Shown here piece after piece: positions 27,817 to 37,289 of a stretch of DNA of 64,000 nt. The stretch is from Acaryochloris sp. CCMEE 5410 (GTDB taxonomy: Bacteria > Cyanobacteriota > Cyanobacteriia > Thermosynechococcales > Thermosynechococcaceae), in assembly GCF_000238775.2 (NCBI RefSeq), contig NZ_AFEJ02000002.1:930001-994000 (forward strand). Direction: 5' to 3'. A program made the position numbers and the translations under genes. The notes beneath the pieces were generated by a model. That model worked only from the letters and a program-made list of their open reading frames with translations. It did not search any database and was not told the origin of the DNA. Numbering within the stretch: position 1 is the first letter of the stretch; each line of letters starts with the position of its first letter.

Positions 27817-28980
27817 TCACGAAGATAAGGCTAAGACCGTATTTTGTCCACCAAAACCAGAACTTAGGCATAGGGCAGACTGCGTATTATGCCCATGGAG
27901 TTCACGAACAAAATTCAGGTCAAACGCTGGCTCTTGCAATCCAACACAAGGCGGAAGGACCTTCTGAGAAAGAGCCATCAAACTGAAAATGCATCCGAAA
28001 GCTGCTGATGCGCCTAATGTATGTCCAGTCGCTCCTTTTGTAGAGCTAATGGCAACTGAAGACGGAAATAGTGCTTTAATCACCACAGCCTCTGCTTGAT
28101 CATTTAAATGAGTGGCCGTGCCATGGGCATGAATATAGCCAACATCCGATGCCTTTAAGCCACTGCGTTGCAGGCAATCCTGAATAGCGGTTATGGCCGC
28201 CCGCCTGCTGGTCTCAGGTGCAGTCATATGATGGGCATCCACCGTTAATCCCACTCCCAAGACTTGACCATATATTTTGGCCTGTCGTTTCTGAGCAACC
28301 GACTCTTCTTCTAAAACTAAAATAGCGGCCCCCTCTCCTAAAACAAATCCTTCTCGATTTTGATCAAAGGGATAAGCGCCTGATTGAGCCATCGCACCCA
28401 TTTTATTGAATCCGGCGAGGGTCAATGGTGTGATGGGGGCTTCAACAGCACCGACAATCGCGCGTGAACAATAGCCTGCCCGTATCAGGTCAGCCCCTTG
28501 GGCAATTGCCCAAATCCCTGTTGCACATGCAGCACGGGGGGCGAGAACAGGGCCTTGAGCTGAAATTGCCTGGGCAACAATTGAGGCAGGAGATACATTA
28601 TAGATGTGGGCAAGTTGCTCTGGAGCAGCTAAAAGTGATCTCTTTTCGCCATGAGAGGCCATGGGAGTGTGATAAGCAAATGCTCCCTCCTCCCACTGCG
28701 ATTGAAAACCACGACTAGACCCGATAGCGACACCACAATCAGCAATGGGTGGCGCAAGATCCGCATCATCTAACGCTTCAGACAATGCAGGTTTTAATAA
28801 GTCTTCAAGATGACTAGGCTGAGAACCAACCAAGGCTAACGGTTGAGCAGAAATGTCTGGAAAAGGATGGCAATGTTGGATCCCTGACTCACCACAAAGT
28901 AATCGCTGCCAGGTCTTATCCAGACTAGGTGCCAAGGCTGAGACTAACCCCATTCCAGTAACAACAATTTTGGCCATCAT
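27817..28980 (-). CDS. Beta-ketoacyl-ACP synthase II-like enzyme
   Basis: The 387-residue thiolase-fold enzyme carries all condensing-enzyme residues. The nucleophile Cys152 is in RAACATG and the two histidines are in HAHGTATHLND and GATGHTLGA. It is a little shorter than FabF (about 412) and more divergent, so it is probably a paralogue with specialised acyl substrate rather than the essential FabF. It is last in a likely operon with the GNAT gene (6-bp gap), cyclophilin and ycf4. Whether these genes act together is unknown. Confidence 0.85.
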   Translation of the reverse strand: MMAKIVVTGMGLVSALAPSLDKTWQRLLCGESGIQHCHPFPDISAQPLALVGSQPSHLEDLLKPALSEALDDADLAPPIADCGVAIGSSRGFQSQWEEGAFAYHTPMASHGEKRSLLAAPEQLAHIYNVSPASIVAQAISAQGPVLAPRAACATGIWAIAQGADLIRAGYCSRAIVGAVEAPITPLTLAGFNKMGAMAQSGAYPFDQNREGFVLGEGAAILVLEEESVAQKRQAKIYGQVLGVGLTVDAHHMTAPETSRRAAITAIQDCLQRSGLKASDVGYIHAHGTATHLNDQAEAVVIKALFPSSVAISSTKGATGHTLGASAAFGCIFSLMALSQKVLPPCVGLQEPAFDLNFVRELHGHNTQSALCLSSGFGGQNTVLALSS

Positions 28981-28986
28981 GCAGGA

Positions 28987-29466
28987 TTACAAAATCTTCT
29001 CAAACCACAGTTGTTGTCCACCTTGCCATCGTAAGGGTTGGCAGTTAAATCCGTTTTGAGTGTAGAGATTTTTGGCAGCTATATTTCTGTCATTGGCATT
29101 CAACGCAATTAGCCGACATTGACGTTGTCGAGCCCGATCAATTGCAAAAGCCAGTAACCGGGAGCCCACCCCTTGCCCCCGCGCTTCAGGTATAACGTAT
29201 ACATCTTCAAGCTTGGCTTCTAAACCCAGTGACCATAAGGAGTAAAAATAGCGGATTTGTATGTATGCCACACCTGATTCATTTGCCGCCACTGCAAGGG
29301 TGAAATCACACATCGGATCTTTCATCAACTTCGTTAATGCAGCGTACAGTTTTTCTGGGCCTGCTATCGGCATATGCAAGTGTTCATAAAAAGCAATCAG
29401 CAAACTTAGCAATATATGCCTATCACCTAAGTTTGCTAATCGTACTTGGGAGTCCACTATGGCCAT
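28987..29466 (-). CDS. GNAT-family N-acetyltransferase
   Basis: The 159-residue product has the GNAT acetyl-CoA-binding motif VIPEARGQGVGSRLLAFAI (about 92-110). It also has the downstream pattern ALNANDRNIAAKNLYTQNGF. The substrate is not evident. It lies between the cyclophilin gene (18-bp gap) and the ketosynthase gene (6-bp gap), all on the minus strand, which implies co-transcription. Confidence 0.85.
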   Translation of the reverse strand: MAIVDSQVRLANLGDRHILLSLLIAFYEHLHMPIAGPEKLYAALTKLMKDPMCDFTLAVAANESGVAYIQIRYFYSLWSLGLEAKLEDVYVIPEARGQGVGSRLLAFAIDRARQRQCRLIALNANDRNIAAKNLYTQNGFNCQPLRWQGGQQLWFEKIL

Positions 29467-29484
29467 AGAGCCACAAATACCCGC

Positions 29485-30306
29485 CTATCGCTTTAGATTC
29501 TCTATGCCTGCAGTAACTTTTGCAGATTCAATGCGATCACCCTGTTGGATCTGATCCACAACGTCCATACCTTCTGTCACATAACCAAAGACGGCATAGT
29601 TTCCATCTAGGAAATCTACATCGGCAAGAGCAAAATAGAACTGGGCAGACGCTGAATCAGGTAATTGAGAGCGAGCCATGGCGACCGCCCCCCGAGTATG
29701 TCGTAATTTTGGAGGCTTGTTTTCACCTGCAGATTTCAACGTTTTACTGTAAACGGCTTGCTCAGCCCCTTCTGGCAGAATTTCCAATGGTAGGTATCTG
29801 GCTTGTTTCGTCTCGGGATCAATATAGCTACCCGTCCCCAGCCGTTGTACAGGGAAATTAGGATCCTTACTTTGTGGATCTCCCCCTTGAACAACAAAGG
29901 GAGAGGGAGTCCGAACTACCCGATGAAAAGCAGTACCGTCATACACTTTTTTATCAACTAAATCGATAAAGTTCCCTGCTGTAATAGGAGCATCCTTACC
30001 ATTAATGGCCAGGGTGATTGTTTTCCCATTGACTTGCAGTACTACCGTAGCTTCCCCTTGTAGTTGTGGTAGTTGAGCTAAGGGAGATGTTGATTCTGAA
30101 CCCGGTACCCCAGTCGTTTCTGAATTGCCTTCTTGAGTGCTTTCAGATGCAGGAGAACCAGATGGTGACGCGCCACCTGTATCTGATGTACCTGAGGAAT
30201 TGGAAGGAGCACTACATGCCATTAATAAGAACACGAGTACCATCACCCAAAATGATCTGAAGAAGCTGATAGATTTGGTTGAGTGAAGCATAAGGAGTCT
30301 ATACAC
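29485..30306 (-). CDS. Cyclophilin-type peptidyl-prolyl isomerase lipoprotein
   Basis: The 273-residue protein has a lipoprotein signal (VMVLVFLLMACS, lipid Cys near residue 31) and a Ser/Gly/Thr-rich tether. A cyclophilin domain from about 80 to 270 follows (ITAGNFIDLVDKKVYDGTAFHRVV, GGDPQ, RGAVAMARS, SASAQFYFAL). It would catalyse proline cis-trans isomerisation outside the cytoplasm, anchored in a membrane. The start may be the second ATG (MLHSTKS, 6 codons downstream). It follows ycf4 by 14 bp. Confidence 0.88.
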   Translation of the reverse strand: MYRLLMLHSTKSISFFRSFWVMVLVFLLMACSAPSNSSGTSDTGGASPSGSPASESTQEGNSETTGVPGSESTSPLAQLPQLQGEATVVLQVNGKTITLAINGKDAPITAGNFIDLVDKKVYDGTAFHRVVRTPSPFVVQGGDPQSKDPNFPVQRLGTGSYIDPETKQARYLPLEILPEGAEQAVYSKTLKSAGENKPPKLRHTRGAVAMARSQLPDSASAQFYFALADVDFLDGNYAVFGYVTEGMDVVDQIQQGDRIESAKVTAGIENLKR

Positions 30307-30320
30307 TACATTTTTGGGTT

Positions 30321-30884
30321 TTACAAACCTTCCATGGGAACGCCCAAGAAACGAGCGATCTCAGCTGCTTGATTCTCAATTTTGTCCAGAGCCATAGGTT
30401 GCCCCGCTCGGGTGAGAGGAATATCATTACGCCCTTTGATTCTCAGATAGATGGTCCGTTGAGGATTGAGTCCCTCACGGATCTTGATCTGGACGGATTG
30501 AATATTCTCTAAAGGGTATGTTTGCTCAACTTTTCGGTTCTTGCCTGGGCGGCCCCAACGAAAGAGTCGAAATTTACCAGAATCTTGACTGAATTCATTA
30601 AAACCGGCTCCGACGTTCCAGCTTATGGTTAGCCATAGGTAGGTTGCGAGCAGTAAACCACAAGTACCGTAGAAGGAAAGAGCGATGCCTTGAGGGATAA
30701 AAATTAGATCAACAGCATTACCAGTTGGCAGGAGATCGACTTTGAAATAGCTAGAAAGACCAGCTAAGAAAAAACCAACCCCTCCAATGGAGACCATCGT
30801 TGCGATCATGTAATTGCTAAACCGGCGAGTCCCAAGAACTTCGTAACGCAAAGTTTGCTTATCTAATAGTTTTTGTGTGGTCAT
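30321..30884 (-). CDS. ycf4: Photosystem I assembly protein Ycf4
   Basis: The sequence is that of Ycf4: RRFSNYMIATMVSIGGVGFFLAGLSSYFKV, DLIFIPQGIALSFYGTCG, RWGRPGKNRKVEQTYPL and a C-terminal ENQAAEIARFLGVPMEGL. Two membrane helices lie in the N-terminal half. Ycf4 is a thylakoid assembly factor for photosystem I. The open frame extends 25 codons upstream to 30959, but the normal family start corresponds to the ATG at 30884 (MTTQKLL), giving 187 aa. It is first in the ycf4-cyclophilin-GNAT-ketosynthase unit. Confidence 0.95.
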   Translation of the reverse strand: MTTQKLLDKQTLRYEVLGTRRFSNYMIATMVSIGGVGFFLAGLSSYFKVDLLPTGNAVDLIFIPQGIALSFYGTCGLLLATYLWLTISWNVGAGFNEFSQDSGKFRLFRWGRPGKNRKVEQTYPLENIQSVQIKIREGLNPQRTIYLRIKGRNDIPLTRAGQPMALDKIENQAAEIARFLGVPMEGL

Positions 30885-31487
30885 GGTCGGATAAGTTCTT
30901 GTGATTCCTAAACTAATGATGAGCACTGATATATGAGTATAAGCTGCCCAGCTCAACAATTGATGAGGCTATAGTTGACTCCTAAGAACCTAATTTTTAG
31001 ATTCCCAAGGTGCAACCAAAGCTTACGGTCACATCTAGACCTTTTATATAGCGTTAAATATAAATTTGATGAGATCAATAAAATTGTTGATTTGTTTTAT
31101 GAAGTTTTGTTTCAGTGCCCCACATAACTTTACTTCTCTTAAGGCCAAGCTGAGGACAAGCCATTTTAGGAGCCAACCCCTAAAAAATCGATGGTTGAGG
31201 TAGATAAAGTTTTGTACTCAGTATTCATTCTAAGTTGGCTAAACCTCAGTGGAGGTGCCTTTGTAGCCGCTACAATTTCTGACGAAACTCTGTTACATTT
31301 AGTGAATGATCTCTATAACATTTGGTTATGAAGAGGTGTAGGTTGAGGTTCTAGGGCGATTTACACTATTAATTCCCAGAACCCAAACTCTCGATTCCTT
31401 AGTCCGGTTTCTGAGAAACCTCACAAGGTTCGAAAGAAAATTTTGCGGCCTTGCAATTTTTAAGTTAGATCAAGAGGGTTTATTTCC
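30885..31487 (+). promoter_or_regulatory. 603-bp psbD upstream region with candidate promoter and palindrome
   Basis: This divergent spacer separates ycf4 from psbD. A candidate promoter GTTACA (31292-31297), 16-bp spacer and TATAAC (31314-31319) would give a 5' leader of about 160 nt. Just upstream is a perfect palindrome TTGTAGCCGCTACAA (31261-31275), a possible operator or hairpin. A Shine-Dalgarno-like AGAGGG lies shortly before the psbD ATG. I see no open frame. Assignment is by eye. Confidence 0.4.
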
Positions 31488-32543
31488 ATGACCATAGCAG
31501 TCGGACGCGCCCAGGAGCGAGGATGGTTTGACGTCCTCGACGACTGGCTTAAGCGTGATCGGTTCGTCTTTATTGGTTGGTCAGGTATCCTACTTTTCCC
31601 CTGTGCGTTTCTATCCATCGGGGGATGGTTTACCGGCACAACTTTCGTAACTTCCTGGTACACCCACGGTCTTGCTAGCTCCTATCTAGAAGGGGCTAAC
31701 TTCTTGACCGTTGCTGTATCCACCCCCGCCGACAGCCTCGGCCACTCCCTACTTCTACTTTGGGGACCCGAAGCTCAAGGTGACTTCACCCGCTGGTGTC
31801 AGCTGGGTGGACTGTGGAACTTCACCACATTACATGGTGTCTTCGGCTTGATCGGCTTCATGCTGCGTCAATTCGAGATTGCCCGTCTAGTGGGCGTGCG
31901 TCCTTACAACGCAGTTGCCTTCAGCGGTCCTATCGCCGTGTATGTTTCCGTCTTTTTGATGTATCCTTTGGGTCAATCCAGCTGGTTCTTTGCGCCTAGC
32001 TGGGGTGTAACAAGCATCTTCCGATTCTTGTTATTTGCTCAAGGTTTCCACAACCTAACCCTCAACCCCTTCCACATGATGGGTGTTGCAGGTATTTTGG
32101 GTGGTGCGCTGTTGTGCGCCATTCACGGAGCCACTGTTGAGAACACCTTGTTTGAAGACGGTCAAGACGCCAATACATTTGCTGCGTTCACTCCGACCCA
32201 AGCAGAAGAGACCTACTCCATGGTCACTGCTAACCGATTCTGGTCTCAGATTTTCGGGATTGCCTTTTCCAACAAGCGTTGGTTGCACTTTTTCATGTTG
32301 TTCGTGCCTGTGACCGGTCTATGGGCTTCTGCCATTGGCCTAGTGGGTATCGCCCTCAACATGCGTGCTTATGACTTCGTTAGCCAGGAAATCCGGGCTG
32401 CTGAAGACCCTGAGTTCGAAACCTTCTATACCAAGAACATTCTCTTGAATGAAGGTCTGCGTGCTTGGATGGCACCCCAAGACCAAATCCATGAAAACTT
32501 CATCTTCCCTGAGGAGGTTCTACCACGTGGAAACGCCCTTTAA
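31488..32543 (+). CDS. psbD: Photosystem II D2 reaction-centre protein
   Basis: The 351-residue protein is full-length D2 ([26 protein letters not shown]... start, five membrane helices). It has the chlorophyll and quinone-binding helices with [23 protein letters not shown] and the C-terminal [10 protein letters not shown]. It binds P680 chlorophylls, pheophytin and QA in the thylakoid membrane together with D1. The gene overlaps psbC by 17 bp. Its codons favour C in third position, unlike the T-rich psbC. Cyanobacteria often carry a second psbD without psbC; this is the psbDC copy. Confidence 0.98.
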
Positions 32544-33921
32544 TCCATCTGCGGCTGGTTATGACCGCGCAACCACTGGCTATGGCTGGTGGGCTGGAAA
32601 TGCACGACTAACTGATCTATCTGGTCAGCTAACTGGTGCCCACATTGCCCATGCTGGAATGATTACCTTCTGGGCTGGTGCAATGACTTTGTTTGAAGTC
32701 TCTCACTTCATTCCTGAAAAGCCTATGTACGAGCAAGGCAGCATCCTGCTTGCTCACCTGGCCGCTGAAGGTTTTGGTGTTGGACCTGGTGGTGAAGTTA
32801 TTAGCACTTATCCTTATTTTGTGATTGGTGCTATTCACCTGATTGCTTCTGCTGTCCTCGGTTTTGGTGGTCTTTACCACACATTCAGAGGCCCTGCTAA
32901 GTTTGAGGATTACTCTGATTGGTGGGGATATGACTGGGAAGACAAAGAAAAGATGATGCAGATCCTGGGGATTCACTTAATCTTCCTCGGAATTGGTGCT
33001 CTTGCTTTTGCTGCAAAAGCAATGTTCTTTGGCGGTCTTTATGATCCCTGGGCGCCTGGTGGTGGAAATGTTCGCCTGATTACTAACCCAACTTGGAACT
33101 TAGGTACTTTCCTGGGTTACATTACCCGGTCTCCCTGGGGAGAAGGTGGCTGGATCGTTAGTGTTAACAATTTAGAAGACGTTGTAGGTGGTCACCTTCT
33201 CGTAGGTGTTCACTACATCTTCGGTGGCGTTTTCCACATTCTTGTTAAGCCTTGGGGTTGGGTTCGCCGAGCCTATGTCTGGTCTGGTGAAGCCTATCTC
33301 TCTTACAGCTTGGGTGCCCTTTACATGTGTGGCATGATTGCTGTGGGTTATGTTTGGTTTAACAACACTGTTTACCCCAGTGAATTCTACGGTCCTACTG
33401 CTGCTGAAGCTTCTCAGGCTCAGGCAATGACCTTTTTGATTCGTGACCAACGGTTAGGGGCTAACATCGCTTCTGCCCAAGGTCCTACAGGTCTTGGTAA
33501 GTATCTGATGCGTTCTCCTTCTGGTGAGATCATCTTCGGTGGTGAGACCATGCGTTTCTGGGATTTCCGTGGACCTTGGTTGGAGCCCCTTCGTGGACCC
33601 AACGGTTTGGACCTCAACAAGCTCAGAAATGATATTCAGCCTTGGCAAGCTCGTCGTGCGGCTGAGTACATGACTCATGCTCCTTTGGGTGCATTGAACT
33701 CTGTGGGTGGTGTGGCAACTGAGATCAACTCGGTGAACTATGTTTCTCCCCGTTCTTGGTTATCCACTTCACATTTCTGCCTTGCTTTCTTCTTCTTTGT
33801 TGGCCATATTTGGCACTCCGGCCGCGCCCGGGCTGCTGCTGCTGGTTTCGAGAAGGGTATTGAGCGGAAGACAGAATACGCACTATCTCTGCCTGATATC
33901 GACGCTACATCAGTTGACTAA
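32527..33921 (+). CDS. psbC: Photosystem II CP43 core antenna protein
   Basis: CP43 is a six-helix chlorophyll-binding protein of the PSII core. Start choice: the frame is open from 32449, but the conserved GTG start at 32527 ([22 protein letters not shown]) is preceded by a strong Shine-Dalgarno GAGGAGG at 32511-32517, nine bases upstream. This gives 464 residues. The start lies inside psbD with 17-bp overlap, the classical cyanobacterial/plastid psbD-psbC arrangement. The lumenal loop with [19 protein letters not shown], including the Mn-cluster glutamate and arginine region, is intact. Confidence 0.97.
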
Positions 33922-33964
33922 GTTACCTTTAGTAACTTTGATAACTAGCTGAGTAATATCGGCT

Positions 33965-33998
33965 AGAAAGCCCCTACCTAAAATAGGAGGGGCTTTCT
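33965..33998 (+). terminator. Stem-loop after psbC
   Basis: A 10-bp perfect stem AGAAAGCCCC (33965-33974) pairs with GGGGCTTTCT (33989-33998) around a 14-nt loop, itself partly paired. It starts 44 bp after the psbC stop. The following run (CATGAGTATTTT) is only weakly T-rich, so it may be a processing or stabilising hairpin rather than a strong terminator. Confidence 0.6.
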
Positions 33999-34108
33999 CA
34001 TGAGTATTTTCGTTGCTAACTTAAACAGATAAACAAGCTAGACCAACATCTAAAGTTGTTTAGGATTTAAAATAAATAAAGGAATTCTCCCAAGAGGTGC
34101 TGCAGACA

Positions 34109-34294
34109 ATGCGCGAGTCTGACTTGACTGATCTACTCCAATGGACTTCCACTGCAGAAGCGAAACTCAAAAATATTCCGTTTTTCGCAAGATCCCAAGC
34201 AAGACAAAAGATTGAAGCGATTGCTCGAGAATCAAATTTGGATGTTGTCACTGTAGAGTTGGTCGAGCTAGCCCGTCTAGAATTTGGTCAATAA
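34109..34294 (+). CDS. PCP_red-domain small protein
   Basis: The 61-residue product matches the PCP_red (protochlorophyllide reductase C-terminal-like) fold: [30 protein letters not shown], then [10 protein letters not shown]. This domain normally forms the C-terminus of the DPOR ChlB subunit; stand-alone versions are common in cyanobacteria. The ATG at 34109 is chosen because AAGAGG (34092-34097) forms its ribosome-binding site; the upstream GTG at 34097 would overlap that site. A regulatory or cofactor-related role in tetrapyrrole metabolism is inference. Confidence 0.75.
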   Translation: MRESDLTDLLQWTSTAEAKLKNIPFFARSQARQKIEAIARESNLDVVTVELVELARLEFGQ

Positions 34295-34499
34295 TGCAGT
34301 TAGTTACTTGTGTATCGATTATATACGGCGTAAACAAACATGCCATTATTTAATAAGAATCAAAGCTATAAGGGTATTTAAAACGGCAATCGTTAGATTA
34401 ATGAGCTTAAGTATCCTGCTTGATGGTGATCAACACCTTACCCAATGGGTGAAACAAAATATTTATTTCTGATTGGATTGAACTCTACTATCTAGAACC

Positions 34500-37289
34500 A
34501 TGCTTAAAACATTATTGGGCGACCCGAATAAGCGAAAGCTCAAAAAGTACCAACCCGATGTGGTTGAAATCAATCTCCTTGAAGAAGAAGTAGAGGTTCT
34601 CTCAGATCAGGAATTAAGAGCAAAAACTGATGAGTTCAAAGAGCGCTTGAAAAACGGTGAGACCTTAGATGATCTTTTGCCAGAAACGTTTGCCGTTGTG
34701 AGAGAAGCATCCAAGCGAGTATTGGGTATGCGTCACTTTGACGTTCAGCTTCTAGGCGGGATGATTCTGCATGATGGTCAAATTGCAGAAATGAAAACTG
34801 GAGAAGGTAAAACGTTAGTATCAACCTTGCCAGCATATTTAAATGCGCTAACTGGCAAGGGAGTTCATGCTATTACGGTGAACGATTATCTGGCCAGACG
34901 AGATGCGGAATGGATGGGGCAGGTCCATCGATTCTTGGGGTTGAGTGTAGGGCTGATTCAACAGTCCATGTCTCCGACGGAGCGCAAGAAAAATTATGCT
35001 TGCGACATCACCTATGGGACCAATAGTGAGATTGGCTTCGACTATCTACGAGATAATATGTCAACTTCCATCGAGGAAGTTGTTCAGCGACCCCTCAATT
35101 ATTGCGTCATTGATGAGGTGGATTCTGTTCTAATTGATGAAGCACGAACTCCTCTAATTATTTCGGGTCAGGTTGAGCGACCAACGGAAAAATATTTGGA
35201 TGCCTCTAAAGTTGCCAATGCTTTGCAACCCGAAGAGCATTACGAGGTGGATGAAAAGGCTCGCAATGTTATTTTGACGGATGAAGGCTTTGTTGAAGCA
35301 GAGAAAATCTTAGGGGTTAGCGATCTATTCGATCCTGAGGATCCTTGGGCTCACTATGTGTTCAATGCTATTAAAGCTAAAGAACTATTCATTAACGACG
35401 TTAATTACATCGTTCGTAATGACGAAATAGTCATTGTTGATGAGTTTACGGGTCGAGTGATGCCAGGGCGGCGATGGAGTGATGGCCTCCATCAAGCAAT
35501 TGAGGCCAAGGAAAAAGTTGAAATCCAGAATGAGACACAGACTCTAGCCACGATTACCTATCAAAATTTGTTCTTGCTTTATGACAAGTTGGCAGGGATG
35601 ACGGGTACAGCAAAGACAGAAGAAGCTGAATTTGAAAAAATCTATAAGTTAGAAGTCACGATTGTACCGACTAATCGCTCTAATCAACGGCAAGATATCT
35701 CTGATGTGGTCTACAAGAGTGAAGAAGCAAAGTGGTTAGCCGTTGCCAATGAATGTGCTGATATGTACGAAGTTGGGCGCCCCATCTTGGTAGGAACCAC
35801 GAGTGTTGAGAAATCCGAGGTATTGTCAAAGCTTCTTTTGGAACGCAATATCCCACATAATCTCCTGAATGCGAAGCCTGAGAATGTGGAGCGGGAATCG
35901 GAGATCGTGGCTCAGGCAGGTCGAGAGGGCCGTGTAACGATTGCCACAAATATGGCGGGTCGAGGGACGGATATTATCTTGGGCGGTAATGCTGAGTATA
36001 TGGCGCGTCTCAAGGTACGAGAGTATTTGATGCCCCGGATTGTCCAACCCGAAGATGATAACCCGTTGTCAATGATGCAGGTCAAGCTACCTGAGGCTGA
36101 CAGCCAAGGGTTTGGTGGAGACGGTCAACAAAAGGGAATACAGAGAAAAACCTGGAAGGTTTCTCCCGAAATCTTCCCTACCACTATTTCTAAGGACGCT
36201 GAATCTTTATTGAAAGAAGCCGTAAACGCGGCTGTTAAACAATATGGTGAACAGAGCTTACCTGAATTACAAGCTGAAGACTTAATGGCGGTCGCCTCTG
36301 AAAAAGCACCTACAGATGATCCTGTCATCCAGAAGCTCAGGGAAGTCTACAACCTGATTCTAGAAGAATATGAAGCGTTTACCAGCAAGGAGCATGACAA
36401 GGTTGTAGAACGAGGCGGTCTCCATGTGATTGGTACGGAAAGACATGATTCTCGCCGCATTGATAACCAGTTGCGAGGTCGGGCTGGACGTCAGGGTGAC
36501 CCAGGTTCAACCCGCTTCTTTTTGAGTTTGCAAGACAATCTTCTGCGCATTTTTGGTGGTGATCGGGTTGCAGGATTGATGAACGCTTTCCGGGTAGAAG
36601 AGGATATGCCCATTGAGTCACGGATTTTGACGAGCAGCCTAGAAAATGCCCAAAAGAAGGTTGAGACTTACTACTACGATATTCGGAAACAAGTTTTTGA
36701 ATATGACGAGGTAATGAATAATCAGCGACGAGCGATTTATGCTGAACGTCGACGGGTATTGGAAGGTGAAGACCTGAAAGAGCGGGTTATTGAATATGCA
36801 GAACAGACGATGGATGACATTGTGGAAGCCTATGTCAATCCAGAACTACCGCCGGAAGAGTGGAATTTGGAGCAATTGGTAGACAAAACCAAAGAGTTTG
36901 TTTATTTGCTGGAGGATCTAGAAGCCAGCCACATTGCTGATCTGTCCATGCCAGAGATGAAAATGTTCTTGCGGGAGCAGGTCCGCATTGCCTATGACCA
37001 GAAAGAGTCAGAGGTAAACGAGATGGAACCGACCTTGATGCGCCAAGCAGAACGATTCTTTATCTTGCAGCAAATTGACATGCTTTGGCGAGAGCATTTG
37101 CAGCAGATGGATGCATTGCGTGAAGCTGTTGGGCTTCGCGGCTATGGTCAGCAAGATCCACTGATTGAGTACAAAAGTGAAGGGTATGAAGTCTTTTTGG
37201 ATATGATGACTGCAATTCGTCGTAATGTTGTTTATTCTCTCTTCCAATTCCGACCGCAACGACAGCCTGAGCCCTCTGAGGTAGCCTAG
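34500..37289 (+). CDS. secA: Preprotein translocase ATPase SecA
   Basis: The 929-residue motor drives proteins through SecYEG at the plasma and thylakoid membranes. It has Walker A GEGKT (101-105), [38 protein letters not shown] and [13 protein letters not shown]-type motif ([15 protein letters not shown]). The helical wing and scaffold are complete. It ends at QPEPSEVA without the Cys-rich SEC-C zinc tail of E. coli SecA. Its last 4 bp overlap the convergent GAF gene. Confidence 0.98.
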   Translation: MLKTLLGDPNKRKLKKYQPDVVEINLLEEEVEVLSDQELRAKTDEFKERLKNGETLDDLLPETFAVVREASKRVLGMRHFDVQLLGGMILHDGQIAEMKTGEGKTLVSTLPAYLNALTGKGVHAITVNDYLARRDAEWMGQVHRFLGLSVGLIQQSMSPTERKKNYACDITYGTNSEIGFDYLRDNMSTSIEEVVQRPLNYCVIDEVDSVLIDEARTPLIISGQVERPTEKYLDASKVANALQPEEHYEVDEKARNVILTDEGFVEAEKILGVSDLFDPEDPWAHYVFNAIKAKELFINDVNYIVRNDEIVIVDEFTGRVMPGRRWSDGLHQAIEAKEKVEIQNETQTLATITYQNLFLLYDKLAGMTGTAKTEEAEFEKIYKLEVTIVPTNRSNQRQDISDVVYKSEEAKWLAVANECADMYEVGRPILVGTTSVEKSEVLSKLLLERNIPHNLLNAKPENVERESEIVAQAGREGRVTIATNMAGRGTDIILGGNAEYMARLKVREYLMPRIVQPEDDNPLSMMQVKLPEADSQGFGGDGQQKGIQRKTWKVSPEIFPTTISKDAESLLKEAVNAAVKQYGEQSLPELQAEDLMAVASEKAPTDDPVIQKLREVYNLILEEYEAFTSKEHDKVVERGGLHVIGTERHDSRRIDNQLRGRAGRQGDPGSTRFFLSLQDNLLRIFGGDRVAGLMNAFRVEEDMPIESRILTSSLENAQKKVETYYYDIRKQVFEYDEVMNNQRRAIYAERRRVLEGEDLKERVIEYAEQTMDDIVEAYVNPELPPEEWNLEQLVDKTKEFVYLLEDLEASHIADLSMPEMKMFLREQVRIAYDQKESEVNEMEPTLMRQAERFFILQQIDMLWREHLQQMDALREAVGLRGYGQQDPLIEYKSEGYEVFLDMMTAIRRNVVYSLFQFRPQRQPEPSEVA

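Noticed and set aside
32449-32526. Upstream ATG start for psbC, 78 bp into psbD
   Set aside because: The GTG at 32527 has a strong Shine-Dalgarno nine bases upstream and gives the conserved N-terminus; the upstream codons are simply psbD in another frame.
34284-34472. 62-codon frame between the PCP_red gene and secA
   Set aside because: Overlaps the end of the PCP_red gene and lacks any protein-like pattern; the region is more likely secA leader.
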